From Porpolomopsis calyptriformis (taxonomy: Eukaryota > Basidiomycota > Agaricomycetes > Agaricales > Hygrophoraceae): a stretch of 64,000 nt of DNA. The stretch lies in assembly GCA_951640195.1 (NCBI GenBank), contig OX621165.1, forward strand, positions 62,001 to 126,000, in the 5' to 3' direction. Under the pieces are notes generated by a model that saw only the letters and a list, made by a program, of their open reading frames with translations, did no database searches and was not told the origin of the DNA. Made by a program: the position numbers and the translations under genes. Shown piece by piece: positions 32,952-45,816 of the stretch; within the stretch, counting starts at the first letter, position 1; every line of letters begins with the position of its first letter.

Positions 32952-35900
32952 ATGAATTCGCCTCAGCCGTCGTCCAGCCTGCTCACCGTCTCTTGCAGAT
33001 ACGGTCAGTGCCTTTCGCACACGCTCTTCATCCTTGGATTGACTTTCCAACCGCTGCAGTACCGTACGACCAATGGTTGATAACTCATTTCGATCCTTCC
33101 TGGAAGATTAAACAGGTCAAGCTCTGGATCCTTGCGAAATGCATCACATCTCAGCTACGAGATGTACCGGAAATCATCCCCCAACGCTACCGCCCCGCCT
33201 CGCCCATCACATTTGCGCCCCATCCCCGCGATCGTCCTATCTCACCTATACGCTTCGCCATCCCACCCGTCGAGCGCCCTCGGCCATCGCTCGACTCTAC
33301 TGTAAGCAACTGGGATGACGACGACGACGACGACGGAGACGGAGACAACGACAATGGCTGGGACCCAGAATTTGACTTGGACTATGAAAGCAATTCGCGC
33401 TGGTCCAGCCGCCGGTACCATCCCTCTCCGAGCTCAGCTCAAAAACTACCTTCTGCAGGCTCAACACCCTCATCCCAACCTCAACCCTCAAACGAACCGA
33501 CCGAGCCGTCTAGCTCGGACCTTCAATTCCTCATGCAGTATACCCTTATTCGATTTGCGACGGGGCAGATCCTTGAAGACGACTTTCCCCTCTCGTGGTA
33601 TTCCGTGCGGCCGTACGAACTCCTGGAAGTGCATCGCGCAGGTGTCATCTTACGACTTCCCCGTGAGTTGCCATATGAATATGTCGAACCCTATTTCGAG
33701 GCACGCGTCAAGGTCCTGCGTGTCGTCAGTGGCAATGGATATGTTTACGCCTACGGTGGCGACGTCGATGAGGAGTGGAAGGCCATGTACCTCCAGGGTG
33801 AAGCCGACAAGGAAAAGGAGAAGGAGAGAGGGAAGAAATCAAAAAGCAAAGATAAAGAGGGGAAGGGCGACTCTTTTGTGATGGTCGAACGCGGTAGGAG
33901 TAAAAAACTCAAGGTTGAGTGGAAGCCGCGCTGGGTCGTGATCCGTTCAGGCGTGCTCAGGCTCTGCAAGGATGAGAATGTGGGCAGTCCTTCTATTGAT
34001 CTTCTCTCTCTTTGCGCTAACGTGACAGGATAGGACTATACTCCGCAAGGGTTCCCCCTTTCCTTACTCGTCTCTTTACGCGGTCCAGAGCATCTCGCAG
34101 ATGCACGCCTCCTCCCACCCACTCCACACCGGCATATTCTCTGTGCCAAGTTTCGTTCTCCACCTGCTACAACTGTCAGCAAAGACGCAGAGAAGGAGAA
34201 AAAGGAGAAGGGCATATGGGGTAACAGGGGAAAGGACACTCCAGCCCGCGTCACCCGTTCCTCAGACGTCAATATCCGAATCTACAATGAAGACCGCGAC
34301 GTGACTCCGACTACAGCGGCTAATCAAGCATCTCCATCCCCCGCCCGTTTAAGACCCAAGTCTTTCGAGGTCGAGGGGGAGAAAGGACTGGATGCACGAG
34401 AAGAAAAGGGGCAGTCGAAGTCGCAACCAGGTTCCGCCCACCCCGCCAACGTGAAGTCCACACAAGGGTCAGCGGTGGCTTCGCCAACCACGGGTTCATT
34501 CAATGCAATCGGTACGGTTAGAGAGAGGGACAAGAAAGGAAGAGAACGGGAGACGGGAGAAGGATACGAAGATGGAAATGAAGGTGAATTGATCATCTTG
34601 GATATGCTCGATGACAATGGTAAGATTTCTTCGTGCCATTTTCCCTTCTGATTCCCTTATTGACTACCTGAGTAGCATACACAAACATTTTGCGAATCCT
34701 CCACAGACATTTTCCACCGCCTATGTCCTCTTCTTTCGTTCCCCCGTTTTCATCACGACCTATTTCAACTCCAGCAAACACCCCCATTGCCAGTCCTTTA
34801 TCCCTCTCCCCATCATCCTCCCACATCTATTTCGAGGATACACGAAAGCAGAGCCACAAGGGGAAAGAAAACGAGAGCAAGAGCGAAACCGAGAATGGGA
34901 TAGAAAGACCGGATACTACCGAGGGACAGAAAAGGGGACAGAATTACCGCTCAAATTTGCGTCTCTCGATTCCTCCAACTTTTGGTGCGCTTCCATACCC
35001 TGAGTGGCGGACCGAGATCGTCGGCCGAGCACAACGTGCAAGCATAGGCGATGTGAGCCGTGCGCTGAGCTTGGTATTGTGCGGTGATTGGGAAGGAGTT
35101 AGTATACCGCACGATACTGAGTCATCCAGCGAGGCCAAGGCAGGCGGGCGGGATCATGTTGTCAGCGACGACCGCATGTTCGAAGGCGACACTGATGATA
35201 AGAGGAGTGGTTCAGTAACGCCTCTAGGGAGCGCAGATGGTGGAGAGGTGAACCTAAGCGAGGGGGAAGATGATGACGTCGGGGAGTATAGTGATGGGAG
35301 TTCAGAAAAGAGCGAGGCCGAGTGGGAAGGATGGATGGGAGATCTGGAACGGCAGGGAAGGGTGAATGCTGTTTTGGAACGCGAAGGATGGGGTGCGCAG
35401 GGCCGCGCCAGAACCGCTACAAGAGGGTCAGGGGAGGGTCAGTTATCTCACGAGCATGCTTCTTCGCAACGGTTGTTCCAGCAAGGCAGACGTGCGCTCG
35501 AGCCTAGTGCTGTCGTCACGCCCCTCTTCAATTCGCTTCATCAGTCTGGGAATACACCCTCGACATCATCGATATCGGGATCAATATCGAGCCTTGGGTT
35601 ACAGACTGGTTCACCTGAAGGTCAGCTATCAGGTGTATCGACTGATTCGAGCATGGCCGGTGGTTCCGGACGTAAAAACGAGGCGAGCTCGATTGGATAC
35701 TATGGAAAATCGTCGAAGATGAATCTTTCAATCAATGACTTCTTGAGGAGTGGGTCCGGGCCGACATCGTCCTCGATAGCAGTAGGCGGAGATCCGACGG
35801 GTGGTGTTGTTGGGTCGGCCCGCAAGGTCAGCGCTTCCAGTCCGTCGTCATCAAGGAAGCGATCGGCGACGGTCGCATCTCCGAACCACAGTCCGACTAC

Positions 35901-36354
35901 CAGTGCCGTGAACGGAGGTTTCGGGGCCGTGTTTCCTAAGAGAAAGGGGAAGGAGAGATGGGAAGACGACGGGGGAGAGCCGACGAGAGGGGACGAACGG
36001 CCGAAATTGTCCCTTGCGTTTTCATCTGTAAGTCCATCAGGACCGCTGCCGAACTCATTCCTAGTACCACAACAAGGCTCGCCTACGGTGTCCTCGGCGA
36101 CTATGCCTCCAAGATCAAGGCAGTCTATACTACGACATGTCAGGTCTGGATCGAGTCTGTATGGCGGGTGTGTTGGCCCAACATCGTTAGATGTAGGTGA
36201 AGATATTATTACTCCTATTATCGTCGCAGAGGGAGCAGAAGCGGGAGGAACGAGAAAGGCGAGTAGCAAGGGACTTGTGAGAGGTGTTTCGGCGAGGGCG
36301 GGGAAGTTTGCGAAGGGGTTGGATGCTGCTCTTGATTTTGTTGACGCGAGGTAA
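32952..36354 (+). CDS. Large PH-like, disordered fungal protein
   Basis: Four exons (32952-33003, 33060-33979, 34034-34619, 34676-36354) give about 1,078 residues. The start was chosen because a short first exon splices in phase to V-P-Y-D-Q-W-L-I-T-H-F. A PH-like fold is suggested by W-K-P-R-W-V-V-I-R-S-G-V-L-R-L-C-K-D ending exon 2, then L-S-L-L-V-S-L-R-G-P-E-H-L and I-L-C-A-K-F in exon 3. The rest is low-complexity: an Asp run (about residues 95-110), Lys/Glu-rich and Ser-rich tracts and a basic C terminus (G-V-S-A-R-A-G-K-F-A-K-G-L-D). Family unnamed; perhaps a cortical or membrane-binding scaffold. Confidence 0.7.
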
Positions 36355-36509
36355 CTTAGAATCTAATGTATTCTCTCTCTCCTTTTAAATAGTGTACAGC
36401 AATAATCGGTCATTTTTGACAAGAAACAAACATATCACATTCTTCAGACGGAACTACAACTTGTCAAATTCTTCTTCTTAAGCCGTCGACTTTTTTGATC
36501 GGTCGATAA

Positions 36510-37318
36510 TCACAACTTGGAGCTTTGAGTAGCCTCGTTATAGCGTCTCTCCGCCTCCGCAAAGTCGACAACGTGCCAGATAGCGCTAAGATACTTCATA
36601 AATTCGAGGTAGTGAGCAAACAGAAGAGCATGGTAAACAAAAGAACGTACATCAGCTTTAACGTTCAAGTACTGCAGGTAGTATGCATGCTCCCAAACAT
36701 CGATACCGATGATCGGAATGTGGGTCAGAAGAGGGTCTTGATTGGCAGTTGTGACAATCTCTATAGCTTTCGTAGTCGGATTCACACCCTGTTCAAAGAT
36801 GTCATCTTACGCGAAGAGAGGAAGAAAAAAAAAGAGAATACTAACCAGCCAAGCCCAGCCACTGCCTTGAATTCCGGCGGCAATAGTGTTGAATTGTTTT
36901 TTGAATGAGTCCTGTGTGCCATAAGTCTTGATAATGGCGTCCTTGAGATTGCCGGTTCTGAGCCGGCCACCCTCGCCTTTGTTCTCGAGGTGAGAGGGTG
37001 CAAGATTCTTCCAAAACAAAGAGTGATTTATGTGACCTGATTGAAAATGACATCAGGATGGGTTGCACGATGAGACAAATGGATTGAAACAGGTGGTAAA
37101 AAGGATGGATACTTACCGCCCCCGTTGAACTTCAACGCAGCTTGCAAGGCGATGCGTTCTTTAGCGGAAGAGGCATTGGCGTATGCGGTCTCAGCCGCAT
37201 TGAGTGCATTGACGTAAGTTTGGTGGTGCTTCTTGTGGTGGATCTCCATGATCTGGCGGGAGATGTACGGCTCGAGGGCATCGTAAGAGTAGGGAAGGTC
37301 GGGCAGAGTGTTGGACAT
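36510..37318 (-). CDS. Manganese superoxide dismutase (cytosolic type)
   Basis: Dismutates superoxide to hydrogen peroxide and oxygen. Four exons. All metal ligands are visible: the His in [13 protein letters not shown], the His in N-H-S-L-F-W, and Asp and His in [12 protein letters not shown] and [10 protein letters not shown] also fit. Starting at ATG 37318 ([12 protein letters not shown]) there is no mitochondrial presequence. The ATG at 37369 would add only 17 residues that do not look like one, so a cytosolic enzyme is the simplest reading. Confidence 0.93.
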
Positions 37319-37962
37319 GATGGGCGTTCGATGAGAAGATAGATAAATTGGGTCTCCGACCGGGACCATGTCGTCATCGATCCCTCATGACATGGAGTCA
37401 ACCATTCTCATGAAGTGAGATTTGGTGAAGTTCACCTTCATGCCGAGGGGTACCCCCCGAAACTAGCATCGATGGTCGAATTGGTACATTAAATACTTTT
37501 TCAAAGCTGCTATCCTTTTATTGAAGGAGTAGGGAACGAGGAGGAACGTTCAATTCAAACGTTAATGCAATTGCTCACGGCTGGTAAGCCTGATGCGCTT
37601 GTAGAGAGTTTCAGCTGTTAACCCCGAGCTTGGGTTCTCACCTACGCGCATTTTCTCTATTCTCTGACGGGTCAACGTTAAACCGATTTTTTGGCTGACA
37701 ATCCCAAAGTGGGCCGGTTACGACTCAGAAGATGACAGGCAATTCCAGCTCCTCATTCTCATTGATATAATTTCTCAGAGTACAAAAGGGTAGTCTGCTT
37801 AAGTAAATTGTGAGTAGAACTACAAAGTGTGTGGTCGTAATGCAGCAAGCTATTAGTGGTCGTAAAAACAAAGGGTCGCGAACCAATATCCCATTAAACC
37901 AAGGATGATGAAAATTAAAAAGGGAGAGGAAGGAATTCAATGAAAGTGTTGGCGCGAACAAC
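37319..37962. other. Intergenic stretch
   Basis: About 640 bp upstream of the superoxide dismutase and downstream of the ABC gene. No gene recognised. Confidence 0.45.
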
Positions 37963-40900
37963 TCACTCGCCCATCCACTCGCCGCCGTTTGCAAGCTTGA
38001 AAAACACACCTTTCTTCTCCATAAGTGCATCATATGTGCCCTCTTCCGCAATAACACCATCGTGAACGACCAATATACGGTCACACATGCGCATCATAGG
38101 AAGCTTATGGGTCACCACCAGCGTCGTGCGTCCAACTTTAGCATGTTGTATTGTTTCTAGCACCGCAGCTTGGTTAGCAGGGTCCAGTGCCGACGTACAT
38201 TCATCGAGGATCAGAATCTTTGACGGCCGAGCCAAGGCACGAGCGATTTGCAACCGCTGCGCTTGGCCACCAGAAATCAGGGACGCGTTCTCGCCGACCA
38301 TCGTATCGTATCCTCGAGGAAGCGACATGATGAAATCGTGTACGTGGGCGGCCTTTGCAGCACGGCGAACGTCAGTGTCTGAGATATCTTTGTTCCCGTA
38401 TGAGATGTTTTCAGAGATCGTCGCACCGAAAAGATTGGGGTTCTGGCTAACGACGGCGACGTGATCCCGCAGATGATGAATGTTTATGGAACGAAGGTCG
38501 TTTGAACCAATCGAGATACTTCCAGCACATGGTTCGTAAAGGCGTTGCAACAACGCAGCCACAGTCGATTTTCCCGATCCTGAACCACCGACAACAGCGA
38601 CGCACTCTCCGTCTGCAAGACTCATCGAGATACTTTTGAGAACGGGAACATCTGGTCGTTCCGGGTATGAAAAAGCGACGCCATCGAAACTGACGGCACC
38701 AGCTATGGTTGGTCGAAGGATACCATGAGACTCATCCGTCTCTGTCGAAAGCTTCAACAGCTTATTAAGATCCCGTGTTGCCTGGACGGATTTAGCTATT
38801 TTTTGCGCTATTCATAAAAATCTGGGTCAGAATATAACGAAAGTGTAGAGGCTGAGGTCGTACTGAAGGCCATCAACTGTGAACCAATTGTCACAGTAAA
38901 GACAACCAAGTTCAAAACTTCCACCATCTGGAGGTACGTGTACGTCCCTCGAGCAACGAAGATCGCCCCAACGTAAAATAGAAGTGCTTCTGCCAAGTAG
39001 ATTAGAGCCGTCGCAACGCCATATGTGCAGCCTTCGATAAAAGCGCCTCGAAGTCCAGTACGAAGGGCCCGATCCGTAGCGTCCTCAAACTGATTCTGGA
39101 AAGCACTCTCAAATGCCATAGCACGAATGCCACGAATATTCGAAATGGCCTGCACAAATTAACATCAGCATGGAGGGTGAAACCACACGGGAAGTAAACT
39201 TCACCTCATAATATCCCTTGGCCACATCTTCTCTGGCACGTTTATTCCTCACCTCACACTTGGCTACCCAATTGGCCTGGACAGCCGTAGCAGCGGCAAA
39301 CACTGGAGCGATCGCAAACCCAACTAACGTCAGCTGCCAACCCCTCACCATCGCCCAAACAAGCCCAACGCTCAACATCGTCGCGACGACACAGAACTGG
39401 CCCAAAACGACGGCGATCAAGTTCCGTGCGTCATCGCTATCTTTGACGAGCACCTGCACAATCTGGACTGAGCCATTCTCGCTTCGGTCGAACCACCGTT
39501 TATCTTGGGCGAGCACCAACGCGTAGCACGACTTGCGGAGCCGGGTCACCCATGATATCGCTGCCGTTTCCATTACAAAGAACTTGAGACCCATGAGAAT
39601 GCCGTCGATCGCTGTCACGGTCAGGACGATTCCGCCTATGATGTTGATGGCACCCGAGTTCGAGGCCCCAATCGCGACTTCAAACATTAGGCGAGAAAGT
39701 AGAAAGGAAAATATCGGGGTCATCGCGCCGCTCGCCACGGACAGAATCACTCCGAACACGACGAAGGGTTTATATGGCACAGTGGGATATATATCCAGGA
39801 ACAAACTCCAGAAAGATTGCAGCTCCTCTGGACGCTCATCGTTCTTGCTTGTTGTGTCCTCTTGCGACTCCTCGGGCTTGACGATCAACTCTGGTGCACC
39901 CTCCCGTTGTCGGCTTCTCGCATGACGCAAACGCTTGCGCGAGGCCTCACCCCCACTGCTTTTCAACGCGGCCTTCTCTACATCAAACCCTTCCTCGTCC
40001 TCGACCAGGAGAAAGGTCGATTCCGTCTGAGAAAACAATTCTCGGGCCGTGGATGATGGCGATGTCGGCGTAAACTGCAGACTCAACCGACTCCGCGTAG
40101 AAGGCGGACGTGCAACGGGTGGCTGTGGAAGTGGCGGAATGTATACACTGGATGGTCGACGTGAGTAGACTTCGGGCGTCATTGTTCTCGCGAATGCTGC
40201 TGGCGGAATAAATCGATTGACTCGGCTTGCTTCCCGAGCAGCTACCACCGCACTCGGAGGCGCGCTTTTCGCCAAATCCGCCACAACTTCGAACATCCAG
40301 TTGCCAAGGGTCATGGGTCGCAACGACGGCCGTTGAAGGCTCTGGTGCTTCAAGTCGAACGGGCGCACTTCCTCACTCTCAGCTTCTGTGTTCTCCTTCT
40401 CCCTCTCTGCCGCCTGCTCTAAGATAATGTCGACCTCGTCGGCCTGCGGCTGCTGCTCCTCTTCTTTCTCGGGCAAGTAACCTCCTGTAGCCCCTTGCGT
40501 TGACATCATTCCTCGAAACTCGCCATGTTCGGAAGCTTCAAGATCGTAGCGGTATCCTTGCTCGACAACTCGTCCGCTTTTGAGAACATAAACAAAGTCG
40601 TTGGAGCCGATCTGTGACAAATCGTGTGTAATAACTATCGTGGTCCTGTTGGTGCGCCACCTTTTTATGGCTTCAAAGACCAAAATCCGGGACGTCGCGT
40701 CCAGCGCCGACGTCGCCTCATCTACATCCCAAACGGACTGTCAGCCAACAGATAAAATAGTAGCGAAAAGGAAATTCACCGAGAAGAAGGATTGTTGGAT
40801 TGCGCAGCCTGGCGCGAGCAATAGCGAGCCGTTGCTTCTGTCCCCCAGACAGATTTGCCCCACCGTTGCCCAATTTCGTATCATACCCATCGGGAAGATC

Positions 40901-42697
40901 CCTGATAAAATCATGCAGAAGCGCCATACGACAAGCCTCCACTACCTCCTCCCTCGTCGCATCTCCCGGCCTCCTGCCACTCCCAGGTGCCGCTAGACCC
41001 ATCGCGACATTGTCGTGCACGCTCATGTCAAACAAGATGCAGTTTTGCGAAACGCCTGCAACGTGCTGGCGAGTCCAAGTCTCATCCAAGTATGACATTT
41101 CCTGATCGTCCAATTGGATCATGCCGTATTGTGGTTCGTACATCCGCAAAAAGAGCTGGGCTATAGTCGACTTGCCAGATCCAGAGCCGCCGACGATGAA
41201 AGTTGTCTCGTGCGCGGGGAGGTAGAGGGACACATTCTCGAGGACAGGAACGGATGGGCGTGAGGGGTAGGCGAATGTCACATTGAGCATCGAGAATTCG
41301 CCAATGCACCGCGACGGTAAGATCTTACGCAAAAATTTCGGCCGGCGGGATTTACGGGGGGAGTGCATTATGACACTTGATTGGTTCGTAGGGAGCTTGG
41401 AAGATTGCTGTGAGGAGGGAGCGTCAACTAAGCTGAGGAGGGACGCCGCAGCAAATTTGCCTTTAATCAAGGTAAGATGTTGCGGCATGCACATCTGCAA
41501 GTTGGTGGTCGCAATCAGGCAGGCCCAAAAGACAGCCATGACATCTCCGGGGGTGATCTTGCCGTCTCTGACGAGTTTCGCGCCGAACCAGAAACCTTGG
41601 ACGAACATGCTCATTGTAACGAATTGGGCCAGACATGATGTAACACCCCAGGTGGCGTTAAGCTTTTTGACTGCACCGCGCAAATGGTCTAGAATATGAT
41701 TCAAAGTGGCAAGCTCGTGAGGAACAGCGTTAAATGCCTTGACGGTGGCGATCGAAGTGACAGCGCGATCAACGAGGGTGGCTACTGTCGAGGCTTGCGC
41801 ACGCTCGATGGTGAGCAGGGGTCCAGCAAATGCTTGCGAGAGAGCTTGAATAAACACGAGTAATGGCACGGCAGAGAGGATGACGAGGGTCAAGGACCAC
41901 GAGCGCAAGAAAGCGAGCATCAAGCAGACGATGCAAGTTGTGATATATTGCAACAGCATTCCAGATGCGAGCGACGAAGCCATACGGACGTCATCCGTTT
42001 CCCTGTATCAAACGTAAGGTTAAATGCGACGCGATGGGAGCTGCACACCCACGCACCGAGCGAATCTGGCCATGAGACTACCGGCACCTTGCGGACCTTG
42101 CTCTCCTTCAGATTGAAGGCTCCCTTCGTCCGAGGCCATCTTGGTGTCGAACCAAATCATACTCTTATGCGTAACTGCATTATACACGAGCTTCCGCAAG
42201 GCCATGACGTTGTACTCTCCAGTCCATATCCAAAGACTGGAAGTCACGCAGCTGAGAACCAATGCCGCAACAGCCAAGGCTACAAGTTCAAGCGCAACGA
42301 TGCCGATACCGAGCAACAGGCGTTCCCTGTCAGACCTTGTGGGATTGGAAAGAGGGAAACCGGCAAATACATCGAAGGAGTGACCGATTACTAATGTCAT
42401 GAATGGTGCGATTCCGCCAGAGACTACAGAGGACAAAATGGCAGGAAGGAGGAGGAAGAGACGGTGCTTTGTCGAAATGGAGGAAAAAAGCAAACGTATG
42501 GATGGCTGAAGGGGTGTTTGGGTGTTGGGTAAAGATGGTAGAGTTTCATGGATAGAATTCCGAGCAGAAGATGGCGAAGGGTGTTTCAAATCGATGGACG
42601 CGGTATAAGATGAAGGTCGCGGGGACTGAGTAAGTTCGTAAGTAGGAATTGCAGGGGGTGCAGAGGTGTCGACCGCGAGTGTGGGTTGGCGACGCAT
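37963..42697 (-). CDS. STE6: Full-size ABC transporter, Ste6/MDR type
   Basis: ATP-driven exporter with TMD-NBD-TMD-NBD layout, similar to the a-factor-like pheromone exporter Ste6. NBD1: Walker A G-G-S-G-S-G-K-S-T, signature L-S-G-G-Q-K-Q-R, Walker B I-L-L-L then D-E-A-T-S-A-L-D across an intron, H-loop V-I-T-H-D. NBD2: Walker A V-V-G-G-S-G-S-G-K-S-T, signature I-S-G-G-Q-A-Q-R, Walker B I-L-I-L-D-E-C-T-S-A-L-D, H-loop V-V-T-H-K. Both catalytic glutamates are present. A long Ser/Pro/acidic linker lies between the halves (39900-40480). In basidiomycetes Ste6 exports lipidated pheromones; a general MDR-type exporter is the alternative. Confidence 0.85.
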
Positions 42698-42804
42698 CGT
42701 TGCGGTGAAAGGAAGGAAGCGGGAAGGGTTGAGACGAACGATGGGCGAGCCATTTCTTTTTGTTAAACGGATTAGCTCGAAAACGGGACGGACAATGAGT
42801 GATG

Positions 42805-42816
42805 AATCACGTGATT
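42805..42816. promoter_or_regulatory. Perfect 12 bp palindrome with CACGTG core
   Basis: aatcacgtgatt lies 108 bp upstream of the ABC transporter ATG. The CACGTG core is the usual site of bHLH factors. Suggestive only. Confidence 0.3.
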
Positions 42817-42984
42817 AAAATCAAAATCTTAACCTCAGTCTCGGCTTATTGTTGCAAGACAATAGGGCGTCGGACATGTGGGTTAAAAATCACAATAATA
42901 TTCAGTCCAGTGTGCGACCTAGAGTGAGTATCGAGAGGTAACGATTTGCCCTGATCGACTCCACAATTGTCGCAATCTGATACA

Positions 42985-43437
42985 TCATCTGTTTGACTCT
43001 TTCTGGTCTCGATATTGCTTAGCCCACTAGACGTTTGAAATCGGAGAGAGCCAGGTAAGAGATATCTGCATTACTCACCATCATCGATGGAATCGGTCGA
43101 CTCGGTTGTATGTACCTCCACTTGATCCCAAGTGGTGAGCGAAGTGGCAGTCAAACTACACTTGACACATACCTCTTTCTCTGCACTAATAGTCCACACC
43201 CCGTATGTCACCGCAAGGATCCCTCCGAATAAAATTGCGGTGTTGGTTTTCCAATTGGACGGTCTCGTCCACCAACCACCTAAGAGGCTGTTAGACACAT
43301 TAAATCATACGGTCGCCAAGGAAGGTGGGCGCACCAGCCGGGCTCCAGACGTGTTTCGGGTACAGGTATCTAGCTCCTCCTCCCTGCTACGCCGTTAGTC
43401 TTAATCGTATCAACAACCCCGACAGAGCTCGTACCAT
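42985..43437 (-). CDS. Small mitochondrial-type single-pass membrane protein (possible complex I accessory subunit)
   Basis: Five exons: 43437-43435 (the ATG alone), 43386-43335, 43279-43173, 43120-43079 and 43026-42985, encoding about 81 residues. Key pieces are Y-L-Y-P-K-H-V-W-S-P-A, G-G-W-W-T-R-P-S-N-W-K and N-T-A-I. A membrane helix (L-F-G-G-I-L-A-V-T-Y-G-V-W) comes next, then S-A-E-K-E, R-P-I-P-S-M-M and W-A-K-Q-Y. From memory this pattern is a conserved small fungal protein resembling respiratory complex I accessory subunits; I am not sure of the exact name. The phases and the conserved C terminus strongly support the model. Confidence 0.65.
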
Positions 43438-43520
43438 GTTCAAGTGAGTGAAAAGGTGGTAACCCTAACCTTACCGCAGGGCATGTGTTATCATCATCGG
43501 GCCCTCGAGACCAGGGCCAT

Positions 43521-45505
43521 ATGCTTCAATCCATGAAGGACTATGTCCACAAGCACCGAAAAACTCTTTCCACGACAGGCGGTGTTGTTGCTGGTATCTA
43601 TCTAGCCGGCTGTTATGTTGCGGATAGATTGGAAGAGGTCCGCGACAAAGTTATTCAAGAGCGTTTCGCGCGCGAAAAGTGAGTAGATGGCGTTGTTCCA
43701 GGCTGAAAGCCTAGTAGTGAATAAATGGTTGTTCCCGCTGTGCCCCGTCCGCGATCATCCAGTCTTCAACGAAGATTCCAACAAAACCACGAGGACATCT
43801 CGTATACCATCATGGCCCTCATACCCACTCTCGGGGAACAGATCTTGGCAGAAATGGACGTAGAAGGAGTAACAAAACAGCTTCAAACCAAAACCAGAGC
43901 CTCAAGATCTCCGGTTGGACCACCCCGACAAGCCCCGTCCGAATCTAGCTTGGCTTCCAGCATTGACGTGCTACAAGACCACGACGGTCGTTCAGACGCT
44001 GGCTCTATTTCAGTCTCATCATTTTCTGGCTCTGGTAAAGATTCAACCTCGGGCGAGCCACCACAGAACTGGGTAGAACCCTCTTCACCTCAAGCTGATC
44101 GACCATTTCCGCAGCCATCCGCTGGGTCAAGTCCTACTCCGCCAGAATTAGGTTTCTCAGAGCCGTCTACGGGGGCTCACTTGTCGGAATCGATTTCCAC
44201 TACGAATTCCATGCTGAGCTATGGCCCTGACGGGTCAGGTCGCGTGAGGACAATTCATCTAGAAATCATTATGGTCATTGACGTCGTCCATATTTTCAGT
44301 CAGAAGGTATGAGCTCGGTTGCATCAGACACAAGTTCAAGAAGCAAAGCTGAGCTGTGGAAAGAATTGAAAGTTCTCAGTGAGTCCACAAGACATCCTTG
44401 TACTCGCCATCTCACTGAATACAGAATTCCTCTATTAGCTTTCACCAGGACGCTGACTATTCTCTATTCAACAACCCTCCTTTCCTTGTTTACAAGCATT
44501 CAACTCACGCTTTTGGCTCGCATTAAATATGTCCACTCAATTCTTCAAATGGAGCTGGAGGAAAAATTCCGAGAGCGACTGACGTTTCAGATTTCGCCTT
44601 CCATGTTACTCCTCGGTACCGCCTTCAATATGCTTGACTATGAAGATGAGCCAACATCGGAGGAGCAAGAAAAAGTTGGCGAAGAGATTGAGATCAAATA
44701 TCTGACATTGAGTTGGTGGATTCTGCATGTTGGGTGGAAGGATGTGGGGGAGAGAGTGAGAAGGGGAGTGGAAGAGGTTTTCGAAGGGTGTGTACTTTTC
44801 GTCACGGCCATGGGCGGGAATTTTTTGACCTCAGTCGCCTTTTGCCCAGAGTGTCCTTAAAAAGTAAACTGGGCGCCATGGACCTTCACCGTTTGATCAG
44901 CGATGTCCGGCGAAGAGTCGAGCACGAGATCACCTTTGAAGGAAACGAGCGAAAGATTCAGTATGTTCATACCCTCTGCTTATCAACCCTTTCTCAAAGA
45001 ACTCGGTCGACAATAGCTTCCTATCGACACTTCTATCCCCGACGACGGAAACAATGCAGCACATCCTCATCCAAGGCGGCATTCCACCTCATCGCGCGAC
45101 ACACCACACTGCGCTCTTTGACTCCCTTCTAAATGAGACACGCGCGATCATCTCGTCATCGGACTTTGCACGCGTGTTGGAAGTCAGCCTGGACCGAGCC
45201 ACTGAGATCTTGTTTGAAGGTCTCCACAAGAACGTGTTCGTCGAGTCTGGGAATAAAGTGGACGAATCAGGGCAGGAGATAAGGCTGCGACTGGCTAGTT
45301 TATTGCCTGGCTTGGCACGGTGGTGTCATTTGGCGCTCAATGGTCTACCGAATGAGCTCGTCAATGTAAGCCCCCCCTCTCTCCGCATTTGTGTGTGGTT
45401 CGCATGTAGGGCTGATGAGGATGGGTGATAGGGATTGGTGAACTTGAGAGAAGTCGAGGTGCTGTCGGCCATTGTGTTCTCAAGGTTTGAAGAACAATTC
45501 CGATA
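43521..45505 (+). CDS. PEX3: Peroxin-3 (peroxisomal membrane protein import)
   Basis: Membrane docking receptor for Pex19 in peroxisome membrane biogenesis. It begins M-L-Q-S-M-K-D-Y-V-H-K-H-R-K-T. A membrane-anchor helix (T-G-G-V-V-A-G-I-Y-L-A-G-C-Y-V) follows, then R-L-E-E-V-R-D-K-V and R-R-F-Q-Q-N-H-E-D-I-S-Y-T. A disordered Ser/Pro linker is next, then K-A-E-L-W-K-E-L-K-V-L, R-T-L-T-I-L-Y-S-T-T-L-L and L-A-R-I-K-Y-V. The last exon ends F-S-R-F-E-E-Q-F-R at 45505. About seven exons. A GTG-initiated extension upstream (43485) is unlikely. The ERT1-type gene starts 311 bp downstream on the same strand. Confidence 0.92.
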
Positions 45506-45816
45506 ATCGCACGACTTCTAGACTTGATGGCTTCGAGACCGGAAAGAACGAGAAGCGTACATTCAGCTTGTCGCTGCTCATAGAACGTTATCCGAGCCGA
45601 TGGGTACAAATTTAAAGCTTTAACTGCTCTCGATGGAACGTTTTTCTGAGAAAGTGCAATCATCATTGGCCACCATCTAACTTTATGTCTTACAACCTGT
45701 GAGTTCAAGTGACGGATAGGATCATAGTCTATCCAAATAGAAGACGTGGGACTTGTGGGTTGCCTGTGAGATCGAGAGGTTGAAGAAGTTGCGAGAATTT
45801 TTGCGGCTGTCCTTTA
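45506..45816. other. Intergenic stretch between PEX3 and ERT1
   Basis: 311 bp that must contain the PEX3 3' UTR and the ERT1 promoter. Nothing else seen. Confidence 0.45.

Noticed and set aside
35700..36269. Minus-strand ORF of 189 residues
   Set aside because: Shadow of the Ser-rich 3' exon of the PH-like gene; composition is the complement of that exon.
37319..37962. A tRNA gene in this or other intergenic gaps
   Set aside because: No paired A-box and B-box with a foldable cloverleaf was found by eye in any gap.
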